64,000 bases of DNA from Rosellinia necatrix (lineage: Eukaryota > Ascomycota > Sordariomycetes > Xylariales > Xylariaceae). The DNA is taken from contig JAGYVD010000008.1 of the NCBI GenBank assembly GCA_021209875.1, forward strand, positions 2,045,501 through 2,109,500. Reading direction: 5' to 3'. The notes below the pieces were generated by a model. It saw nothing but the letters and a program-made list of their open reading frames with translations, searched no databases and had not been told where the DNA came from. Made by a program: the position numbers and the translations under genes. Below, piece after piece: positions 52,142 through 64,000 of this stretch (positions within the stretch are counted from its first letter, which is position 1; the number at the start of each line of letters is the position of its first letter).

Positions 52142-55100
52142 CTGCGGCTTAAACTAAATTAAATATTTATTATATTATTAAATATTTAAACCTTATTATT
52201 TTAAATTAAATTTAGTTATTAATTAAGCTGTTTTTAAAAAAAACAGATAATATATTTAACGTTATTTGTTAAAAGATTTTAAAATTAAGGTTAAAAAAAA
52301 GCAAATCAAGCCTATAAAACTGTTTTATTTTATAATCCGATTTTATATTAAATCTGTTTTAATTTATTATTTAATTATTAAATAGTTTTTATTAGCTAAT
52401 TTGAAATTTTTAAACGGTTTAAATTAAAATAGTTTTTATAGCTTAAATAAGTTTTATAATATAAAATATTAATTAAAAGTTTTTTATATTGTTTAAATAA
52501 TTTTAAACGTTTTTATTAAAATTTAAATTAAAAAAAATAAAAAACTATAAATAAAAATCTGTTTAATTAAAAATTTTAAATTTTAATATTATATTTACTG
52601 CAGATTTAAATAATAGCTTTAAAATTAATACTATTATTTAAATAATTAATAATATTTTAAGTTATTTTTAAAATAAATATAAGTTAAATTTTAATTAAAT
52701 TATTAAACTATAATTAAATTATAAAACAGGTAATTTATTTTAAGCGTTTTTTTTAATATAAGCTAATTTTTTATATATGTTTTTATAGCAGCAGCATATA
52801 TATTTATAGCAGTATAAAATTAAGCTAGTTTTAATATAATTATAATTATTTTATTTATTATAAAGTTTATTTTTTAATAAAATATATTTAAACGTAAATT
52901 ATTTTTAATTTAATTTATTATTAAATTAATATAGTTTATTATTTTTAAAGCTATAACTAATAAATAATTTAATTTTTATTTTTAATTTTATTTTAATTAT
53001 AAAATAGCTATATATAAAATTATTAAATAATATTTTATATAAGCTGTTATAAAAAATTATTATTTTTAATTTATATATTAAATTTAATTTATATATTATA
53101 TAAATAAAATTATTTATTATTAAAACTATATATAATTATAATTTAAATAATTATATATAAATTACTATATAAATTAAAAACTTTATATTTAAATAAAAAT
53201 ATTATTTTTATATATTTTAGTTTAAAAATATTATTTATATTATAATATTTTTTTTTAATTTATATATAAAACTATAACTATATTTAAAATATATATGTTT
53301 TTTATTTATAGTTTAATTAAGTTTATTAGTTTAAAATTATTATAAAATATTATTATAATCTATTTTTAATTAACTTTAAAAATTAGCCTGTTATTAATTA
53401 AACTATAAAAAATAATTTATATATTTTAACAGATTTAAAATTTAAGTTTAAACTTTTTAAACGCGCTAAATTTAATTTAATTTTAAATTTAAGTCGGCTT
53501 AGCCGAAATTTTTTTTTTTTTTACGTTTAAAACGCTATAAATAAAAGCATAGCTTGCGTTAAACAATCTTTTTTTAAAAACAAAAAATACTTGCTGTATT
53601 AGCTCTAGCTTATTTTTAAAAAAACAAGTTTAATTTAATATAAATATAAGTTTATAATAAATTAAAAATTATAATATTATTTATATTATTAAAAATTTAG
53701 TTTATATAGTTGCTAAAAATAAAACTTTAGTTAATATATTTTTTGCTACGTTATTAATTTTAAAATAAAAAAACATTATTATAAATATTATATTATTGCA
53801 CCTTTTAAACGTTTTTTTAATATTAAAATATTTAATCTATTATTTTTTTTTTAGTTTTAATAAACAAATTTAAAACTATTTCAAGCCTAATATGCCTAAG
53901 AGTTAGGGTTATAAAAAGGGAAGTTAGGTGGTGGAGCCCTGACCTCAGTAGAACCCAATCAATTAAAGCTATTTAGTTACTAACAATTAAATTTTTTATT
54001 TTGCGCGCTTAAGTTATAAAGTTAAAAAAAAAATATAGGATTATAATTATATTATATTAAATATTTTTTTAAAATTAAAAATTATCGCTTATAAAATTAA
54101 TAAAGCTATATAAGTAAAACGTAAAAGTTTTTTAGTAATATTTGTGTTACTATTAATTATTTAGTTAAGCTTTGCACTGATAGTATTAATGCTTGCAGCA
54201 ATAATAGTAGTATAAACTATATTATTTGCAGCACTAACAGTATTAATTATATAAACAGCACCGACGGTACTAATTATAACGCCTGTTTAGCCGATAAAAA
54301 CAAAAAAAAATTTTTTGATTAAAAAAATATTTGTTAATTAGCGCGTAAAAACTATTAAAAAATAAATAATTATTAATATAAGCTTGGATTTTAAATCGCT
54401 ATTAGAAACAGTTAATAAACGCTGTTGTGTTTAATAAATGCTTTTAAGTGTAGCTTAGCTTTTTAAAACGTTAAAACGTAAAGTTTAAATAATAATGTTG
54501 TTAGTAATAATAACGCGTTTATTTTATAATAATAACTTTTATTTATTATTATTATTTGCTGTTTTTTTTTTGTTGCTTTTTTGTCGATAATTTTTACGGG
54601 CTGTTTTTATTAGTTATTTTTACGTGTTATTTTTTTTTTTAATCGTTTTTTTGTATAAAATATATAGTTTTTTTTTTTTAAGTCGATAATTTCTATTTGT
54701 TGTTAATTATTTTTTATTATAAATTAGCTAAACAATTAATTTAAAAAAAAACTTTATTTAAAATATTATTAAGCTTTTAATATTTTGTAAGCTTTTATCA
54801 GCATTTTTTTTTTTTTCCTGCTATATTTTATTAAAAATAAAATTCTATTATTTTATTTTTATACTTATTATTTAAACATTTTTATAAAACTTAAAGTTTT
54901 TTAGCTTAGTTTTTGTTTAATTTTACAGTTAAAGACGTTTTTTATATATTTTTAAATAAAATATTTTGCAACTTATTTTATTTTTAATAAAACATTTTAC
55001 AGCCTACCTTTTTTTTAAAAAACATTTTACAACTTATAAATAAAGCATTTTAGTTTTGCTGGCAACTTTGGAATTTTTTGTCTGCTATATAAATTTTTAT

Positions 55101-56225
55101 AAAACAAAACATCTTGTAGCTTATTTCCGGCTTTGCTAGCAACACCTTAGTTTTGACTAGTTATAATAATTTTATATAATACTGCCTGCAGGCATAATAT
55201 TTTTTTTTTTATTAAGCGCTATTATTTCGCTAAATCGATAAAGTTGTCGATATTTTTATATAGGGGGCAATTATAAAGCTATTTTAGCGAAACTTTTTTT
55301 TCAAGAAACCTTTTTTTAGAAAGCTTTTTTTTTAAAAGCTTTTTTTAATAAAGCCTTTTTTTTAAAAAACTTTTAAGAATTACTGTATACTAGTTAGTTA
55401 GAAAAGTAAATAAATAAATTAAATTCCTTATTTCTCTCCAACTATCTAATGCCTACCAGCTTATTATAAGCTAATTATAAAAAAAATATACTGTTATATA
55501 TTATATATATTATATAAATAAAAAAATGTTTTAAAATAAACTAGCTATTATTATAATTGTTTATATTTTATATTAACGCTGTTTATAAATAAGTTTTTAA
55601 TAATTTTAAGCTGTATTAAATATTTTTATATTTTATTAAAAACGTTTATATATATAATAAATATATTTTTATAAGTTTTTTTTATTAGCTGTTTATTATA
55701 TATTTATAAGCTTTTTAAATCTTTAAAATAAATTTATTAAAGCTTGTTTAAATTTTTAAAACGTTTAGCTTATATTAATAAAATATTAAAAATAAATTTT
55801 AATTTTAATAATTATTATTTATATTTAGCTTATATATTATATAAACAAAATTATTATTATTATTTAAAACTATATTAAATAGTTTTTAAATAATAAAAAA
55901 CTAAAACCTGTTATATAAATATTTTGCCTGCTGTTTATATTTTTTTATATATTATTTATATTTAATTAAAAAATAATAAAAATGCTTTAAAAAATAAATA
56001 ATAATTTATAAAACTATTTATAAACTTTTTAAACGCTGCTATTTTTTTTATAAAAAGTGTTTTTTTAAGTTTATATAAACTGCGTTAAAAACGCTGGCTC
56101 TGCTTTAATATCGGTTATAAACAGCTTAAAAAATAAATAAAAATTAGTTAAGTTTTAAAACAATATAGCAGGCAGCACAGCTATAGCTGCTACTAATAAA
56201 ACTTTAGCAGCTATAGCTGCGTTTT

Positions 56226-56484
56226 TATAATAGGCTATGCCTGAAGGTACACTTATTAGGGTAGTAAATAAGGTCTATTTTCTAGCTAAATAGCAGAAGT
56301 TATAAACAGTGTGTGCATAGCTTGTAAGACGCAGTTTTATAAGGCTGGTTAGTTCTAGTTATATTAGTCCAGGTTTGGTGGTTAGTTTACGAGCTATTCA
56401 GCAATTGTTTGGGATAAGGGTGTATAGCAGTTTGCCTGTATCGGCCCGTGCACCGATACTTCCTTATAAGCACTGCCTATGACA
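56226..56484 (-). repeat. Solo LTR (TGTCATAGGC family)
   Basis: 259 bp island of normal composition. On the minus strand it begins TGTCATAGGC and ends GCCTATTATA, imperfect inverted termini consistent with one end being RIP-mutated. GTTTT stands on both sides (56221..56225 and 56485..56489). It contains the hairpin TATCGG-CCCGTGCA-CCGATA. Confidence 0.65.
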
Positions 56485-57251
56485 GTTTTTTTTTGTTAAA
56501 TGCGTTAATTGTTTTTATGCCGGTTATAAATAAAGCTTAAAAAAAATCAAAGCTTAATAATAAAAAATTAAAGCAAACTAAATAGTTTAAGCGCTGCTTA
56601 TATAACGTTTATTATTATTTTATTTAAAGCTTGTATAAAAAATATAAAAAATTAGCTGGCTTTATTTAATAGTTTTTTTTATAGTTTTTAAATTATTTAT
56701 AATATGTTTATAAACTAATTTTGTTTATAATTAAAAAATATAATATTTTATATTATTTATTTATTTTATTTATTATTATTTTTATGTTTTATTTTTAAGC
56801 TATGTTTTTTTTATTTTTATATTAAGTTTATTATTATTTTATATATTCTTATTTTTTTTTTAAAGCGGTCTACTGTTTAAATTTTTAAAAAGTTTTTTAA
56901 AAGTTTTTTAATAAATTTAATATATTTTTTTTTTAGTTTAATAAGCTTTTAATATTTTTTTTATTTTTTATTTTTTGTTTTTTTAAGTTTTATTGTTTAT
57001 ATAAAAAAAAGGCTAGCTGTTATTTAATGTTTAAAAAAGTTAAAAATTTATTTTTATACAGCATATAAGTTTAATATAAAAATAATTATAAATATTTTTA
57101 AAATATTTAATTTTACTATATAAAAGCTGATTATTTTAATAATATAATATTTAATATATAGTTATATTAATTTTTAAAATAGCTGTAGCGTTTATATATT
57201 TTTAAAAAACAATTAAATAAAATCTCTGGTTTTAAACTTGTTAGCTAATAT

Positions 57252-57529
57252 TGTGATGGCTGCAATAACAGCAGTTGGAGCGATGCCCAACTATACCTAT
57301 GTATTGGGAAGAAAAACTAAGGTTGAAGAAAAGAGAAAACTACATACAGGGCCGACGGCCGGAATTCCTACTTGTACATACTACTGGCCATTCACTACGT
57401 GACTGGCCTACCTACCACATTTACCATTCCATACCTGTACCTGCCTAGCCAGGTGGCCAATCAGGGATCGGCTGGCCGGTTGGCCAGCCGGCCAATCAGA
57501 GATCACCATCATGGCTGTGGGCCATGACA
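57252..57529 (+). repeat. Solo LTR (TGTGATGG family), unmutated
   Basis: 278 bp from TGTGATGG to CCATGACA, near-perfect inverted termini. Target duplication AATAT on both sides (57247..57251 and 57530..57534). It is free of RIP and includes a GGCTGGCC..GGCCAGCC palindrome near 57470-57492. Confidence 0.9.
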
Positions 57530-60494
57530 AATATATGCTGCTTATTAACAGCTTTTTTTTAGTTTTATTATATTATAGATATAGCGGCTTAAGCAAATTT
57601 TATACTGTTTTTTAGATTTTATATAATTATTTTAGCTAAAGTTTATAAATTATAAGCTGGTTGTACTAAACGTTTAATTATTAATATAATGGCTATATAA
57701 TATTTATAAATCGCAAAAAAAAAGCTTAGTTTAATAATTAAAATATTTTAATTATTTATAGCAAGTATAGCTTTTAAAAATAATATAAGCTAGTTATATT
57801 AAATATATATAATATATACTTATAAATATATTAGCACTTTTTAATTTATTTATTTTATAGCTTTATTTGTTTTAAATAATAAATAATAAATAAATATTAT
57901 TTAATATTTATTAATAAGCATATCCTGCGTTAAAAATAACTAGTTTAGTTTATATTTTTATTACTAGTTATAATTATAAAAACTTATAATAACACTAGTA
58001 ATACTATATAAACTGTTTAATATAAGTTTTATGTTGATTAAAACTATTATTTTTAATATAACAGCTTTATTAAACTTATTAATAATTATTATTAAATTAA
58101 TAAAGTTGTTTTATTTTTTGCTAGTAAGTTTATTATAAAATCTATTAAAAGTTTGTTTTAATATTGCTTAAAAACTAATAATAAATATAACAAGCTTTAT
58201 TTTTAATTTTTTTACTGTTTTTTATTATAAATATTATAGTTATATATAAAACGTTTTATATTTTTAAAAACGCTAGCTAAAAAAGTTTTTAAATATTATT
58301 ATAATAGTTTTTTTTTAATTAAAATGTTTTATTAAATATAAATTATAAATATTCTATATTATTTTTATTTAAAAAAGTTTTTAATTAAAAATTTAAAGCT
58401 GGTCGCAAAATTTTAACGCGCTGCGCAGGTCTAGGTTATATTTAATAATTAATATTTTCAAATTTAACTTTAAAAAAAAAACACGTACGTTTTTTTATAT
58501 AGCGCGGGTAATATATATATAACTTAAGTTTTTTTAAAAGCGGTATTTTAAATATTAGCTACATTTTTATAATTAAAATTTTTTTTTAAAAAAATTAATA
58601 TATTTTAACTTATTTATTTAAATAGTTTATAATTAGCTTAAAAAACTTAATAAGCAGCTATTTATTTTTAAAAGCTGTTTAGTTTATTTTATATATTTTT
58701 ATTTTAAGCTTTTTTAAAAGTTTTAATTATATTTTAATAACGTGTTTATTTAGCTGTTTAAACGTTTTTTATAAAACTTTAGTTTAAATTTATATTTAGT
58801 TAATTTTTAGTTTTATAAACTTATTTTTAATTAATTTTTAATAGTTATAAAATAAATAAAGTTTTATAATTAAATATTATAATAAAAAACATATTTATAT
58901 TTTTAAATTTAATATATTAAATTTATAAACAGTTTATTATTATAAAAAATTTTTATTATGAATTTTATAATTAATTTCTGCCGCTATAAAATAATATAAA
59001 TAATATATAACAAGCTATTGTTTTTCGTTTTTTTAACTAGCTTAAACATTTTTTATAAAACTATTTTAAATAGTTTATTTTTATAAAAGTTTTTTATTAA
59101 AATTAAAATAAACTAATATAAGTTTATTTATAAAAACGTTTTTAAATATTTTAAAAGCCGTGTTTTTATAAGTTTTTATTTAAAAAACGCTTTTTTATTA
59201 GTATAATTAATAAAGCTGTTTTTTAAATAGCTATTTATAAAGTTTTATAAAAGTTTATAAAGCTTAAAATTTTTATATATTTTAAATATTATAAAAGTTT
59301 TTATTTATAAATTATATATAGCTTTTAAAATTTATGCTAACTTTTTATTTATTTTTATAATAAATTTTAAATATTTTATTATAAAACTTCAAATTTGTTT
59401 TTATTAATATTTAAATAAAAACTAGCGTTTATAAAATAGCTTAAAACTTATTTAATTTTATAATAATAATATATTTAAAAGCTTAAAAAATATAAGCATA
59501 TTATTAATATATATAATATAAAAATAATTTAAAAGTTTTAAAATATATTATTAATATAATATTAAACATTATAAAAGTTTTATATAAGCTAAAAATATTA
59601 CTAATTATTTAAATTATTTAAACTTAGTTTAAAAGCTGTTTTTATTTATTTATTTTTTATATTTTAATTTTATAAAAGCTAACTTAATATTTAATTTAAT
59701 AAATTATTTAGTTTATAAAAATATTTTAAATGTTTTTAAATTTAAAAAAAATACCGGTTTTTTTAATAATATTATTAAACGTTTTATAATTATAATAAAA
59801 ATAAAAGTTATTATTAAGCTTATATATAAAAAATATTAGTATATTTATTAATAAATTATTTATATATATATATTTTTATTTAATAGTTTAATAAAAAACT
59901 TTTAAAAATAAAAGTTTATTTTTAATATATTATATAAAAAGCTTTATAAAACTAGTTTTTATATTTTTATATATTTATATTTAAATATATTTTATAATCT
60001 GCTTTTAAATAATTAAAAAATAAAGCTTATATTTTATATTTATTAAACAAGTTAGCTTATTTTTTTAGCTTATTTAAAAACTTCTTTTATGTTATATTTA
60101 AAGCTTTTAAATAAAAAGCTTAGCTTATTTAAATAATTATTATAAAAAAACTTTAAATAGTTTTTATTTAAGCTTTTAGTTTTATATGTTTTTTGCTTTT
60201 TAATAAAAATAACAGCGCTAATTATAAATATAATCTAAGCTATTTTAATAGTTTTTATTTAATTTATATTTTTTTTATAATTATTATATTGTTTATTTTT
60301 TTATATTTATATAATATTTATAAACAATATATATTATTTTTATATTTTAATTAAAAAATTTTAATATTAATAAATATTATAACTTTTTATTATATATATA
60401 TATATCTGTTTTATATATTTGTTTATATTTATATTTAAATAAATTATTTTATTTATTTTTTTAGAACTGTTTATAAGCTTTTTTTTAACAGCTT

Positions 60495-60750
60495 TGTTAG
60501 AGTAGGCAAGGGGTGCCAGGCTTGGCACCACTAGTTGCCCCACTATAAGATTAGATAAAGTGGCCCAGGCCACCTGGGCTAGCCCACTTGGGCTAGGCCC
60601 ACCTACCTACCTGTACTAATAGGTGGAATTCTAGGACTGCACCTAGAATTCCATTATTTTAATTATAACCTATATATAACACTATAAACTAGACTAGCAT
60701 ATAGCAAAATACAGCTATTTACAGCTTTATACCTTTAACCAGACTTATTA
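60495..60750 (+). repeat. LTR (TGTTAGAGTAGG family), partly RIP-mutated
   Basis: 256 bp, the same length as and reverse complement of 30245..30500. The left half keeps normal composition while the right half is mutated to A/T. The flanks AGCTT and AATTA do not match, so it may be the 5' LTR of an element extending right past the window end. Confidence 0.8.
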
Positions 60751-61062
60751 AATTAATGCTTTTATAACGATTAAATTAAAAGTACCTCCTTAAGCAGCTT
60801 TTATAAACTATTTATTTAAGTCTTGCGGTTAAAAACAGCTTTTTTGTTTTACAGCAGTTTATACTGCGCGGCTAAATATAAAAAAACTAATAAAATTAGC
60901 TATAAATTACGTTATCCCATTTATTAACTAGTTAAATCTCTAACTAACTAATTAACTAATTAAAGCCTTAGATTTATTAATTCTAGTTAGTCTTACTAAT
61001 TTTATCGTTTTTAGCGTTTTTAGCCAGATCTGTTAATTTTAGCTAATTTAACCAAGCTATTA

Positions 61063-61146
61063 ATTCTACTAACCCTAGCTTTAGCCAACCTAGCCTATCC
61101 TAGCCCAGCCGACTTAGCCTAGCCTAGCCTAGCTTAGCCGGCCAGC
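61063..61146 (+). repeat. TAGCC/CTAGC imperfect minisatellite
   Basis: A run of irregular 5-mer units (CCTAGCC, CTTAGCC, CTAGC) of normal composition inside the AT-rich block, ending in TTAGCCGGCCAGCC. Confidence 0.6.
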
Positions 61147-61365
61147 CAAGCTAAATTATAGCTTTTATTAATTACTAAATAAAAACTATTTTAATAAATA
61201 ATATATAAAAAAATATAAGTACGCTATAAAAACGTATTAATAGTTTAAATAAAAAATATAATAAATTAACTATAAATATTACTAAATTAAAAGTATTTTA
61301 TATTAAGTTGCAAGCTATAATTAAATTTTTTAATTTAAAAATAAATATTTTAAATATAAAACTAA

Positions 61366-61550
61366 TAGTAAGGTTTACTAGGGGTAGTATGGTTAAGTCT
61401 GTAAAAATATAATGTAGAATTAAAAAAAAAAGGGCTTCTAGTCCCTGCGGGACCAGAAGCCTTAGGCTAGTACCTTATCTAATCTACACAATTTTTATTT
61501 AGCTAGCTACGCTAGCTAAATAAAAAGCCCTTTTTTTTTTAACTATATTA
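61366..61550 (-). repeat. LTR relic related to 28656..28838
   Basis: 185 bp with the same order of features: GTTTACTAGGGGTAGT, a GGTCCC-type hairpin (AGTCCCTGCGGGACC) and a GCTAGC-centred hairpin. It is RIP-mutated relative to 28656..28838, and flanking bases (ACTAA, AATGC) show no target duplication. Confidence 0.65.
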
Positions 61551-64000
61551 AATGCTGGAGCTATAATAAAGCGTTATTATTTTTAATAATTATATAACTT
61601 TTTTTTATTGTTTATAAGGTCGGCTACAGCTTTTTTTTAATTTTTCTAGCTGAAGTTTATTTTTTTTTTGATTTTAGTATTTTTTAATTAATTTTTTAGC
61701 ATTATATAATTGCTACTTTAATTTTTATTAGTTGTTTTTATAACTATATTTTTTTTATTTAATAAAATAATCGAATCTGTTTTTAGTATAGTTTATTTAA
61801 TGCTTAAAAATTATTTTAATTTTAAATAAGTCGCTTTTTTTTTTTAAGTCCTGCTTTTTAAACACCGGCTTTAATACTAGTATTTTTTAGTAAAAAAAAT
61901 TCTTACCGGTATTTTTAAGTAATAAGTGCGCGACTAAAATAATAAAATAAATATTAAAAGTTTTTAGCAATTTTAATTCGTAAGCTAATCTACTAATTTT
62001 TTTTTTAATTTTTTATAGTTTTATGCGCTATTAAAAGTATTTTTTAAACAGCTTTTTAAAAAAATAGTATTTTAAATAAAGTTTTAAATATATTATATCT
62101 TTTATATTAAACTTTATTAATTTATGCTTATCGTTGTAATATTATTTTGCACGCGCCGCTATAAAATCTATAGCTAATTTTATATTTTTATAAAAATGTT
62201 TTTATATAAATTAAATATTTTTAATAGTTATACTTATTTTTATATTAGCAAAAAAAATCGTTTAGTTTAAATAATTAAAATCTAAAAAGCTGTTTATAAG
62301 CTAATAACTTAATAAGTTTTAAATATACTTTATTTAAGTTCTATTATAAAAATAGCAACATATTTACTTAATCGCGGTTTAAATATATATATATATAATA
62401 TTAAATAGCAATTTCTATTGTTTAATTTTTTCGTTTAAATAAATTATTATTTTATAAATAATAAAAAGTTATTATTAAAAGTTTTACTCTTATAGCTTTT
62501 TAAAGCTTTGTTTAAAATTCAGAAGTAAATTTATAATCCTGATCAAAAATAATACTGCTTAATATATTTTAATTAAATAACAGAAATTATTTAGCTAATG
62601 CTTCTGCCTAGTTTTTAACAGAGTATTTTTTGTTGCTTAAAATAAATAATAAACGTTTTAATATAACGTATATTACTATTATTAGTACGTTATAATAATT
62701 AAATTTTTTTAATTGTTATAATATAACTAAAAATAATATTTTAAATAAGCTTATAATAAAATCTATTACAATTATTTTTATTAGCTTAATGTTTTCTGGT
62801 TAAATAAGTTAATAATTATTATGCGGTTTTTTTCTGCTAGTACTACATAACTTATATTTGTTATAATAATCTAAGTATGCTTTTACTTTGCGAGTTTTTA
62901 ACTCGATTATATAAAGCTTTAATTTTTTTATTATACGCTGTTTATTAAAATAGTATTTATTATTATATGCTATTGCCAGAAATTTAGCTATTTATTTTTT
63001 TAAATACGTATAATTTATGCTTATTTCTCCGATTAACGTTATATAATAAATTATTTATAATTATAAAAAAATATTTAAGCTTAAAAAAATTTACAACGTT
63101 TTTATTGCTTTTATAAATCACTTCCAGAACTTTTTAATATTTAAAATCTTTAGCGTAATCTGCTATAATTTTAGCTTTTACTATTTTTTTTATTATTAGT
63201 TCTAAATATATTATTTATATATTATTTAATACTAGTTTTTTATTTGTTTAGATTATTTTTTTTTTAATATTTATTAAGTTAATAATATTTTTTAATTAAT
63301 TAAATATATTTAAAACAAAGTTTTATTTATTTAGCATATAATATATTTATAGTTTATACTATAACAGGTATATAAACGCGTTAACTAAACGTTTGTTTAT
63401 ACGGTCGGTAGATCTATTATTAAGCTTAGTTTAATTTAATATATTTTTTATTGCTAAATAATCGGTAAAAAAAACTACTAAGTTAATTAAAACTTTAATT
63501 ATAGTTTGCAGGCGTTAATATGCTTATATTACATAAGCTACTTCTAGCTTAAAAAGTTTATATTTTATTTCTAGTTATAATATGCAGCAATTTAAAAATA
63601 TTACCGGCAATATTTATATATTTAAAATTATTAATCCCGGTTTTTATATATTTTTATTTTTAATATAAAACAATATTATTTTAAAGTTTTTTTTTAGCAA
63701 GCTATTTATTTATATATATAATGTTTTTATAAGATCGTAATAATAAAATATAATATATAAACAAACTAAGTTTTAAAAAGCTTTAAATAATTTTATTTTA
63801 GCTATAATTAGTTTAAAATATATAAATTAATAATATGTTTAACGCTTGCTATAGTTATTAATTTTATATTGTTTTGTTTTACGTTTTTTATTAAATAATT
63901 TTGTTTTATGTTTTTATAAAAGTTCTGCAACTTTAGCATAATATAGTAACAATATATAAAAAAATCTTGTATTTTTTAAATATTATTTTAAAGCTTTTAA

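Larger units (their letters stand above)
43171..53961. mobile_element. Head-to-head copies of the TGATTAGG element, with an insertion
   Basis: Both ends show the same terminal sequence, inverted: TGATTAGGTTCTAC at 43171 and its complement ending at 53961. From 43171 to about 43945 it matches 16802-17570 directly. From there to 44426, and again from 52142 to 53961, it matches the complement of 19040-16802. The result is an asymmetric palindrome of about 0.77 and 2.3 kb, split by the LTR element at 44427..52141. RIP has removed all frames. No target duplication was found at the outer ends. Confidence 0.6.
53962..60494. other. AT-rich RIP-degraded block with solo LTRs
   Basis: No gene is seen. 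Within it: imperfect tandem units with GCAGCA/CAGCAC cores at about 54170-54280, a T-rich array of AAAGCTTTTTTT-like units at about 55290-55373, and two solo LTRs described separately. Confidence 0.55.
60751..64000. other. AT-rich RIP-degraded block to the window end
   Basis: This is possibly the interior of the element opened by the LTR at 60495. It holds a TAGCC-rich array and one hairpin LTR relic. No genes; all frames are closed. Confidence 0.5.

Noticed and set aside
60367..60573. 68-codon minus-strand open frame
   Set aside because: It spans the LTR edge at 60495 and continues into A/T-only sequence.

Overview
The window comes from the nuclear genome of a filamentous ascomycete (Pezizomycotina). 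Genes carry short 50-140 nt introns with GT/AG ends and CTAAC-like branch sites. Gene families are typically fungal: HET domain, fungal HNH protein, fungal nitrilase, Sulfotransfer_4-type protein, sesquiterpene cyclase and P450s. Gene-bearing islands of balanced base composition alternate with extremely AT-rich, gene-free blocks. Those blocks are nested retroelements whose copies differ almost only by C-to-T/G-to-A transitions, the signature of repeat-induced point mutation (RIP).

Layout. (1) 1-10243: gene island with a Cys-rich secreted peptide of IDI-2 type (-), a nitrilase (-), an HNH-domain gene broken by a frameshift (-), a HET-domain gene (+) and a sulfotransferase-like P-loop protein (+). 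(2) 10249-30572: one RIP-mutated LTR element with 138-bp LTRs and a 5-bp target duplication. It has absorbed a tandem LTR family, a 5.6-kb element with a 352-bp internally deleted derivative, and several solo LTRs. (3) 30578-43170: a second gene island with a tRNA-Thr, an intact class I terpene cyclase (-), and two intact P450s (one +, one -). I read these three genes as a small terpenoid pathway, with the cyclase making the hydrocarbon and the P450s oxidising it. Degenerate direct repeats of about 100 bp lie near both ends of this island. (4) 43171-64000: a second RIP block. It contains a head-to-head copy of the 5.6-kb element interrupted by a 7.7-kb LTR element with its own target duplication, then solo LTRs and other relics up to the window end.

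The gene models were built by hand from splice signals. Six of the seven protein genes give uninterrupted frames of expected family length (143, 320, 614, 290, 377, 518 and 510 aa, counting both P450s separately); only the HNH gene is broken. The terpene cyclase and both P450s keep all key motifs although they lie between two blocks saturated with RIP. The most informative non-genic observations are the exact nesting order of the elements, readable from five matched target duplications, and a mirror-image RIP gradient inside paired LTRs.
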